A stretch of 10,419 nucleotides of DNA, taken from positions 72,716 to 83,134 of the forward strand of contig PBHZ01000010.1 of NCBI GenBank assembly GCA_002719615.1, in the 5' to 3' direction. Within the stretch, counting starts at the first letter, position 1; each line of letters begins with the position of its first letter. The notes below the pieces were generated by a model. That model did no database searches. It was not told the DNA's origin and was given only the letters and a program-made list of their open reading frames with translations. The translations under genes were made by a program, and so were the position numbers. Of this stretch, positions 6,281 through 10,419 are shown one piece after another. This stretch comes from Methanobacteriota archaeon. GTDB lineage: Archaea > Thermoplasmatota > Poseidoniia > Poseidoniales > Thalassarchaeaceae.

Positions 6281-6742
6281 TTCAAAACTTGCAGGTATAG
6301 ATGAATGATGCAAATTGATACGTAGAGAACCGCCTGAATCAACTATGTAACCAAAAGAAAATTCAACTTTTACTTCATCGCCTTCGGGCGTCATAAAAAA
6401 ATAATTACCCATGGCTATAGCGCTTGTTTCATTAAGGATAATGCCTTCATTCTCAAATCGTACATTTGTCCAACCTTTAATGGCAAAACCTTTGTCTTCT
6501 GGGTATTCATCATTACCCGCAACAAAATATGATAATGCACCTTCGAAAGTTGATCGAAATTGAATATTAATAGCGAGTGTTGGCTTGAATAGGACTGGAC
6601 TAATATCATATGCATACAAGGATTTGATATGAGTTCTTGCTCTTTCGACATAGTCTATACCAGTAGTGTGTGCCGTCGCAATTGAAACAATACCTTCTGC
6701 CCAGGCGCGCTGTGCCTTCTCTACGTCCATCATGGTCACCAT
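6278..6742 (-). CDS. NTF2-like (SnoaL/CaMKII-association type) conserved protein
   Basis: A 154-residue soluble protein with no signal peptide or membrane span. Seen: an N-terminal helix (AQRAWAEGIVSIATAH), then VLFKPT, ALSYFV, EDKGFAIKGWTNVRFEN, ETSAIAMGNYFFMTPEGDEVKVEFSFGYI and a closing LRINLHHSSIP. The order of one long helix, curved beta sheet and a final strand ending in HHSS fits NTF2-like proteins such as SnoaL and the CaMKII association domain, and resembles marine bacterial hypothetical proteins I recall. The cavity-lining residues that would show an activity are not identifiable, so I assign no reaction. Start: ATG 6742 is favoured because a TATA-like element lies about 33 bases upstream; ATG 6733 and 6730 and TTG 6766 are alternatives. 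The DMT transporter ends 53 bases upstream on the same strand. Confidence 0.65.
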   Translation of the reverse strand: MVTMMDVEKAQRAWAEGIVSIATAHTTGIDYVERARTHIKSLYAYDISPVLFKPTLAINIQFRSTFEGALSYFVAGNDEYPEDKGFAIKGWTNVRFENEGIILNETSAIAMGNYFFMTPEGDEVKVEFSFGYIVDSGGSLRINLHHSSIPASFE

Positions 6743-6773
6743 ACTATCTCTCAAACTCCGGTTCAATCAGAAT

Positions 6774-6794
6774 ATTATGAATTTTATTCATAAT
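6774..6794. repeat. 8-base inverted repeat overlapping a TATA-like element
   Basis: ATTATGAA (6774-6781), a 5-base spacer, then TTCATAAT (6787-6794) form a perfect inverted repeat. It lies between the DMT transporter stop and the NTF2-like gene. On the minus strand the adjoining ATAATATT (about 6771-6778) is placed as a TATA box for ATG 6742. The repeat could be an operator for that gene or a weak hairpin after the transporter gene. No T-run follows it in the transcribed direction. Confidence 0.45.
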
Positions 6795-6795
6795 T

Positions 6796-7740
6796 TTAAT
6801 CAGCACTTAGTCTATCACTTTCTCGCTGAACTTCTCTAACACCAACAACAATCATACAGAATCCAACTAACATTGAGAATCCAATACTTTCATCAAGTAA
6901 CAACCACCCACTTAGGACACCAAAAACAGGAACTAAAAATACATACGAAGAAGCGGCAGTAGCTCCAATCCTATCAATTCCTCTTGCGAACCATGCATAG
7001 GTAAGAACTGTAGAAATTAGTCCAAGATAAGCCACTGAAATCAGCTCAGTAGTTTTAGGACTAGGGATACCAGAGTTCCATACTTCAACCAACATCCATG
7101 GAGTGAGCAATACCCAACCAACTATGGAATACCATACTACAATCTCGAATGAAGTACCTATTGTTCCATCGAGTAAAGCCATCTTGGTCAGATTACTAGT
7201 TGCAGCCCATGTTAAAGCAGCGAAAGCGATTAGCGTAGCACCAATTAATCTATGATTGAACGGTATATTTGTATTCGGACTCCAGCCGACAACTGTTGCT
7301 ACACCAATTAGACCCACAATTAGGCCATATACCATCCTCAAACTCATCTTCTGTCCGAGTAATGGAATAGCAAGAAGAACAGTAAACACAGGATTCATTG
7401 GAATAATGAGAGAAGCATCACCAGCTGCAGTCCATTTCATCCCATTCATGAAAAGAAGTTGGTAGCCCATAGTACCCAGTGTGGCCATCCAAAACGTATA
7501 TTTCCATGCTTTTTTACCTTGGGGGAGAATTCTTCGAGAGTTAGTATTTCTGTATATCCAGCACCAAATAACAAATGCGGCAACTGCGATAGTGTATCGC
7601 AACCATGCAGAAGTAGCAGGTTCCATGCTAGCCCTATTTCCTTCATCCAGACCGTAGCTAAGAAATCGCCCAATGGCCCATGTTGAACCCCATACTGCAG
7701 CCACTAATAGAAGGAGGAGGTGCGTACTGAGATCTTTCAT
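6796..7740 (-). CDS. EamA/DMT-superfamily transporter
   Basis: Family role: drug/metabolite transporters that move small organic solutes across the cytoplasmic membrane, made of two five-helix EamA repeats. Seen: 314 residues, the normal length, with about ten hydrophobic spans. The first repeat opens with LLLLLVAAVWGSTWAIG and carries SAWLRYTIA. It continues with the EamA pattern YQLLFMNGMKWTAAGDASLIIPMNPVFTVLLAIPLLGQK. The second repeat opens with LIAFAALTWAATSNLTKMAL and ends with GATAASSYVFLVPVFGVLSGWLLLDESIGFSMLVG, the typical P-V/GWLLLDE segment. Substrate cannot be inferred. ATG 7740 is the only strong start. No TATA box sits 27 bases before it, and a small membrane-protein gene ends 58 bases upstream on the same strand, so the two may share a transcript. 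Confidence 0.88.
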   Translation of the reverse strand: MKDLSTHLLLLLVAAVWGSTWAIGRFLSYGLDEGNRASMEPATSAWLRYTIAVAAFVIWCWIYRNTNSRRILPQGKKAWKYTFWMATLGTMGYQLLFMNGMKWTAAGDASLIIPMNPVFTVLLAIPLLGQKMSLRMVYGLIVGLIGVATVVGWSPNTNIPFNHRLIGATLIAFAALTWAATSNLTKMALLDGTIGTSFEIVVWYSIVGWVLLTPWMLVEVWNSGIPSPKTTELISVAYLGLISTVLTYAWFARGIDRIGATAASSYVFLVPVFGVLSGWLLLDESIGFSMLVGFCMIVVGVREVQRESDRLSAD

Positions 7741-7798
7741 ATATTCCGATAGTAAACATCAGTTTCAAACATTCCTTCTGATACTGCTCCGAACCCCT

Positions 7799-7963
7799 CT
7801 ATATAACGCCAGAGCTGTTCAATTCTCTCAATACAATCAGTATACAAATTATACTAATAAGAATTCCAATTGGCCCTCTTTTAATCTTTGAAGACGGTTT
7901 GAATCCTAGTATTGGTTCAGCTTTGCTTGCTAAATTATCTTCTATTTCCCCTATGGACTTCAT
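7799..7963 (-). CDS. Small single-span membrane protein, function unknown
   Basis: A 54-residue product. Seen: a polar N-terminal half (MKSIGEIEDNLASKAEPILG), a basic stretch (KPSSKIKRG), one strongly hydrophobic span (PIGILISIICILIVL, about residues 32-46) and a short polar tail. The positive residues just before the span favour an N-in orientation. ATG 7963 is supported by a TATA box centred about 32 bases upstream. An earlier in-frame start at 7984 would put the start codon inside the promoter region. Followed on the same strand by the DMT transporter, of which it may be an accessory. I do not recognise the family. The promoter fit and protein-like composition argue it is real; its small size is the reason for doubt. 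Confidence 0.5.
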   Translation of the reverse strand: MKSIGEIEDNLASKAEPILGFKPSSKIKRGPIGILISIICILIVLRELNSSGVI

Positions 7964-7990
7964 ATTAATCCCACAGGTGTACACTTTATT

Positions 7991-8000
7991 ATTTTATAAT
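7991..8000 (-). promoter_or_regulatory. TATA box for the small membrane-protein gene
   Basis: The minus strand reads ATTATAAAAT, a good archaeal TATA box, predicting a start near 7968 and a leader of about five bases before ATG 7963. Confidence 0.5.
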
Positions 8001-8014
8001 ACATGGCGTCTATT

Positions 8015-8031
8015 TCTATAATTTTAAAATT
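8015..8031 (+). promoter_or_regulatory. Promoter with palindromic TATA element for the membrane-protein pair
   Basis: TCTATAATTTTAAAATT includes the 12-base palindrome AATTTTAAAATT (8020-8031). With archaeal spacing it predicts transcription from about 8052, leaving a leader of roughly 30 bases that contains the Shine-Dalgarno site of the gene at 8082. It stands back to back with the TATA box of the small minus-strand gene. Confidence 0.45.
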
Positions 8032-8070
8032 CGGGATAAGTTTTTTGGTTAAATCGCATACGTCAGGATA

Positions 8071-8074
8071 GAGG
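8071..8074 (+). promoter_or_regulatory. Ribosome binding site of the 442-residue protein gene
   Basis: GAGG lies seven bases before ATG 8082. This decides the start over two overlapping out-of-frame ATGs at 8075 and 8078. Confidence 0.55.
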
Positions 8075-8081
8075 ATGATGG

Positions 8082-9410
8082 ATGGCAGAAGTTGAGTTGT
8101 TGCCAATCGCAACTATGATTCACCTAATTCTAGGGCTAATGACAATTATTCTAGTATTTCGTTCAGAAAAATCTAATGATAATGAGAGATTTGCGGCATT
8201 AATATTGGGGTGGATATTGTTAATATTAGGTATAAACTACTTATTCAGTACCATTATCGATTATCAAATGAATAATGACTTAATGGCTACTGGCCAATAT
8301 GGTTCGTCATTCTTAAGATTTGGAGCAAAATCGACTTGGATAATTTTTAGTGGGCTATTGATAGTACTTTCTTTGACTTATCCTTACCCATTAATTCAGA
8401 ATTCAAAAATAGTAACCCTAGGGTGTATAGTAACTATCTTAATTACCCTTATATTCATTCCAACAGGGATTATTACAAATTTTGAATATGATTCTGTAAG
8501 TAGCCTTTTCTTATTATTTCCATTCCTTATATGGTTAGGAGTTTATTTGAGATACCTACATAGTGAAATAATAGACGATCGGAAAGAAGATAGGACTATT
8601 TCAGCGGTGGCTGCTTTGCTAGTATTTGCAGCCTTTGGAGATTGGTTGACTTACTGGCTAGGTATAATCACCACTCAGGACAATCATTTTTTTGCTAGAT
8701 TCGCTGTTGGAGGAAGTGAATATAGTGATCCTAATGCAATCAACTTGGTAATGGGAAGTGTCTTACCGGCTTGTGTTGCAGTTTCAATAATTTCAATATT
8801 CATTGGAGAAGTATGGAGATGCAGAAAAAAAGGTATTTCTGGTGTCTCAATTTTCACTTTTAGTTTATTTGTCTTAGGAATTTTGTGGTTCATATTTGAT
8901 TACACTCAGATGGGAATAGTTGATTCCTGCGTAGAAACACAATGTGAATCTTTCAACAAAGTATATGATACATATTTCATTTTTACTTCTCAGATAATCA
9001 GATTTTTACTTGTGCCATTGATTTTCATGTATTTGATTCTAAATTTTAATTTAATAGAGACAGGAGGAGAAAATGTTTGGTTTACTCGAGTACTAGTTTT
9101 ATTGATGCTATTAATCGTAACATCCAGTATTATTGAGTTAATTCAGACAGTTCTTCCGATTCCACAAATGATTACCTCAGCTCTATTCGCAGCCGCAGTC
9201 GTAGTTTTCATAGGTTGGGAAGAAAGAATCACCAGTGGAATGATTCGACAATCGAGTAGTGTGGCCAAAACTCTTTTGGATTCTGGAGAGGTAGTCGATT
9301 TTTCTATTTCAAGAAGTGAATATAAAGCATACAATATTTCAGTAGGAGTTTCAGTCACTTTGGCGTTAATGATATCTTTACTTATTTCATTAATGGGAAT
9401 TAATTCATGA
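8082..9410 (+). CDS. Polytopic membrane protein (about 12 spans), family not recognised
   Basis: A 442-residue protein that is mostly hydrophobic. I see about 12 spans, roughly at residues 8-26, 37-60, 84-103, 109-131, 138-157, 170-192, 220-242, 250-272, 293-317, 330-350, 358-378 and 413-438. Between spans 8 and 9 a polar loop carries C283 and C288 (DSCVETQCE), which could form a disulfide outside the cell. A longer polar stretch before the last span (about 379-412) includes IRQSSSVAKTLLDSGEVVDFSISRSEYK. No transporter, kinase, rhomboid, protease or polymerase motif is visible, and no His/Asp/Glu cluster suggests catalysis. The 243-residue gene follows with its ribosome binding site overlapping this gene's stop codon, so the two proteins are made together and may form a complex in the envelope. 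Confidence 0.85.
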   Translation: MAEVELLPIATMIHLILGLMTIILVFRSEKSNDNERFAALILGWILLILGINYLFSTIIDYQMNNDLMATGQYGSSFLRFGAKSTWIIFSGLLIVLSLTYPYPLIQNSKIVTLGCIVTILITLIFIPTGIITNFEYDSVSSLFLLFPFLIWLGVYLRYLHSEIIDDRKEDRTISAVAALLVFAAFGDWLTYWLGIITTQDNHFFARFAVGGSEYSDPNAINLVMGSVLPACVAVSIISIFIGEVWRCRKKGISGVSIFTFSLFVLGILWFIFDYTQMGIVDSCVETQCESFNKVYDTYFIFTSQIIRFLLVPLIFMYLILNFNLIETGGENVWFTRVLVLLMLLIVTSSIIELIQTVLPIPQMITSALFAAAVVVFIGWEERITSGMIRQSSSVAKTLLDSGEVVDFSISRSEYKAYNISVGVSVTLALMISLLISLMGINS

Positions 9411-9414
9411 GGTG
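9409..9414 (+). promoter_or_regulatory. Ribosome binding site overlapping the upstream stop codon
   Basis: GAGGTG begins inside the TGA stop of the 442-residue gene and lies five bases before ATG 9420. This is a strong Shine-Dalgarno site and indicates coupled translation of the pair. Confidence 0.65.
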
Positions 9415-9419
9415 AAAAA

Positions 9420-10151
9420 ATGAGTCAAAGTAAGTCATCTGAAAAATTTGATGGGAGTTTTAATGCTATTTTCTTGAATATGACTGCTTATAATGAAGCA
9501 GTGAAAATATATATTGTAGTCGTTATTAGTTTTCTGGTTGTTTTCAGCTATAATTCCTTTGATTTGGTGTATAATCATTGGGAACTAATAGAAGATGCTA
9601 CCACTGAAGATGAGTGGTATTTAACATTCAATGAGCAAAGTGAAAATCTTCAGGAGTCAAGAGTTTTACAAGACGGCGAAATGCAGACATTTACATTTTA
9701 TATTGATGATATTAATGTCCCTGAAGGTTATCTAATAGGAGAAATAAATATTACAGTCGACGATACGGGAAATGATGGTATAATTGCGAACACTGATCCT
9801 ACTAATGAGTGTGATTCCATTCTCGCGGATGTACGAGAAGGAGGATTGACGGCTCAATGGACTGATGAAAATAATACCCTTTCTGGGCAAACAAATGATT
9901 GTGAACCATTTTTCATGTATCTTAGAGTATATCCAGATTATGATGGACTTTCTAGAAGTTCTAATTCAGTTAATGAATTCCAGGCTCTGCTACCATGGCA
10001 ACAATCTGGTTGGGGATATGGGGAGTTAGAAATTGATGTAGAAGTGAATACTGATGATAGTATTTTCCCAGGGCAAAGTAGTGATGATGAAGAAATAACC
10101 ATTACAATAGAAGTAATAATGTTTGAAATTTCAGCCTCGGAAGTGATTTGA
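9420..10151 (+). CDS. Membrane-anchored acidic extracellular protein, function unknown
   Basis: A 243-residue product. Seen: about 28 N-terminal cytoplasmic residues, one hydrophobic span (KIYIVVVISFLVVFSYNSF, about 29-47), then a roughly 195-residue ectodomain very rich in Asp and Glu with few Lys or Arg. The ectodomain alternates short hydrophobic and polar residues (QTFTFYIDDINV, GEINITVDDTG, ELEIDVEVNTDD, EEITITIEVIMFEI), which suggests a beta-sandwich. C131 and C161 are its only cysteines and could form one disulfide. The acidity would suit seawater or Ca2+ binding, but no EF-hand or named Ca2+ motif is present. No catalytic motif or family is recognised. Its tight coupling to the 442-residue membrane protein suggests a two-part envelope complex. 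Confidence 0.82.
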   Translation: MSQSKSSEKFDGSFNAIFLNMTAYNEAVKIYIVVVISFLVVFSYNSFDLVYNHWELIEDATTEDEWYLTFNEQSENLQESRVLQDGEMQTFTFYIDDINVPEGYLIGEINITVDDTGNDGIIANTDPTNECDSILADVREGGLTAQWTDENNTLSGQTNDCEPFFMYLRVYPDYDGLSRSSNSVNEFQALLPWQQSGWGYGELEIDVEVNTDDSIFPGQSSDDEEITITIEVIMFEISASEVI

Positions 10152-10183
10152 TTACACTAATCTGTAATTTGTATTATTAATTT
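10151..10183 (+). terminator. Weak hairpin and T-rich tract after the membrane-protein pair
   Basis: ATTACA (10151-10156) and TGTAAT (10163-10168) form a 6-base inverted repeat with a 6-base loop, starting on the last base of the stop codon. A T-rich stretch (TTTGTATTATTAATTT) follows. Archaeal termination mainly needs T-rich tracts, so this is a plausible but weak terminator. Confidence 0.35.
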
Positions 10184-10190
10184 CGATACC

Positions 10191-10200
10191 TATAAATAAT
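10191..10200 (+). promoter_or_regulatory. TATA box of the cysteine-rich micropeptide gene
   Basis: TATAAATAAT is close to the archaeal consensus. Its TATAAATA core is centred about 26 bases before ATG 10220, so transcription would start at or next to that A. This is leaderless geometry, and it does not fit the ATG at 10209, which lies only about 15 bases from the core. Confidence 0.6.
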
Positions 10201-10219
10201 AATCTACTATGCCCAGTTC

Positions 10220-10285
10220 ATGCCTTGTGAATGCTGTGATTGTGACCCCTGTGGTTCTAGTTGTCCTTGTGATGGATGCTGTTAA
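10220..10285 (+). CDS. Cysteine-rich micropeptide, possible metallothionein-like metal binder
   Basis: A 21-codon gene ending in TAA. Seen: Cys at positions 3, 5, 6, 8, 11, 15, 17, 20 and 21 (nine of 21), acidic residues E4, D7, D9 and D18, three Pro, two Gly and two Ser. It has no basic residue and no large hydrophobic residue apart from the initiator Met. The ends repeat each other: PCECC (2-6) and PCDGCC (16-21). Motifs C-x-C-C, C-x-C and C-C are those of metallothioneins, whose beta domains also use nine Cys to bind three Zn(II) or Cd(II). A soft-metal store or buffer in the cytoplasm is therefore inferred, not shown. A consensus TATA box at leaderless distance supports this frame and start. 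Reservation: the DNA is rich in TGTGA-like words, so chance low-complexity sequence cannot be excluded. I know no named homologue. Confidence 0.5.
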   Translation: MPCECCDCDPCGSSCPCDGCC

Positions 10286-10419
10286 CGTACACTGAACCTA
10301 ACTATAATCCTCTTTATCGCTCATCAAGAGCGTCGGTGTTAATAGTTTCAATATAACATAAGAAGATTGCAGGCGTAGGGATTTATAACAAAAGAGGAGA
10401 AAGAAAATTCTAATTAGTC
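10286..10419. other. Intergenic tail without a supported gene
   Basis: No ATG occurs on the plus strand, and only a trivial 8-codon frame was found on the minus strand. A GC-rich 5-base hairpin, CGCTC (10318-10322) and GAGCG (10328-10332) with loop ATCAA, is the only visible structure. It lies about 30 bases after the micropeptide stop and has no clean T-run directly after it. No tRNA or rRNA pattern was found. Confidence 0.4.
10382..10399 (+). promoter_or_regulatory. Possible promoter of a gene beyond the window
   Basis: TTTATAA (10382-10388) looks like a TATA box, followed by a purine-rich GAGGAG (10394-10399) that could be a ribosome binding site. No start codon follows before the window ends, so which element is used cannot be decided. 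Confidence 0.3.

Noticed and set aside
7256..7891. Several 69-75 codon frames on both strands within and beside the DMT transporter
   Set aside because: They overlap the clear EamA coding frame or its upstream spacer, have irregular composition, and lack promoters or ribosome binding sites.
10209..10295. A 28-codon frame starting at ATG 10209, overlapping the Cys-rich micropeptide in another frame
   Set aside because: Its product is a Val-rich string created by reading TGT/TGA words one base off. Its ATG lies only about 15 bases from the TATA core, too close for archaeal initiation. The frame starting at 10220 fits the promoter better.
10270..10297. Possible C/D-box guide RNA (TGATGG followed by CTGA)
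   Set aside because: The two boxes are too close for a guide sequence, the C box is imperfect, no C'/D' pair is seen, and the C-like box lies in the micropeptide frame.
1..10419. A CRISPR array, transposon, prophage or defence system
   Set aside because: No evenly spaced repeats, terminal inverted repeats, transposase, integrase, nuclease or toxin-antitoxin motif was found on either strand.

Overview
The window looks archaeal and most resembles the AT-rich, streamlined marine Thermoplasmatota (Marine Group II/III, Poseidoniia-like). This rests on an archaeal/eukaryotic-type Trm1 tRNA methyltransferase, a PAC2-family proteasome-assembly chaperone, TATA boxes about 27 bases before start codons (leaderless promoters), and very tight gene packing. 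The taxonomic call is inference from gene content, not from a marker phylogeny.

Layout. 58-4271 holds housekeeping genes in alternating orientation: Trm1 (+), MoaA (-), NfuA (+), a PAC2 protein (-) and a pentapeptide-repeat protein (+). Convergent neighbours touch or overlap (16-base overlap, 0-base gap, 1-base gap), and divergent neighbours share short promoter regions. MoaA, a two-cluster radical-SAM enzyme of molybdopterin synthesis, is head to head with NfuA, an Fe-S carrier of bacterial architecture. 4273-7963 is a run of minus-strand genes. Read in the direction of transcription they are a 54-residue single-span membrane protein, a ten-span EamA/DMT transporter, an NTF2-like (SnoaL-type) protein, an alpha/beta hydrolase, a cytochrome b561-like membrane protein and a hotdog thioesterase. 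The last three are closely spaced and probably co-transcribed. 8082-10151 is a plus-strand pair of unrecognised envelope proteins: a roughly 12-span membrane protein and a membrane-anchored acidic ectodomain. Both have clear Shine-Dalgarno sites, unlike most genes here.

The most striking item is at 10220-10285: a 21-codon gene whose product has nine cysteines and four acidic residues. It starts about 26 bases after a near-perfect TATA box, the geometry of a leaderless archaeal gene. It looks like a metallothionein-like metal-binding micropeptide and is too short for ordinary gene callers. The final 134 bases hold no supported gene, only a small hairpin and a promoter-like element that probably serves a gene beyond the window.

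No rRNA, tRNA, CRISPR array, insertion sequence, integrase or phage gene was seen.
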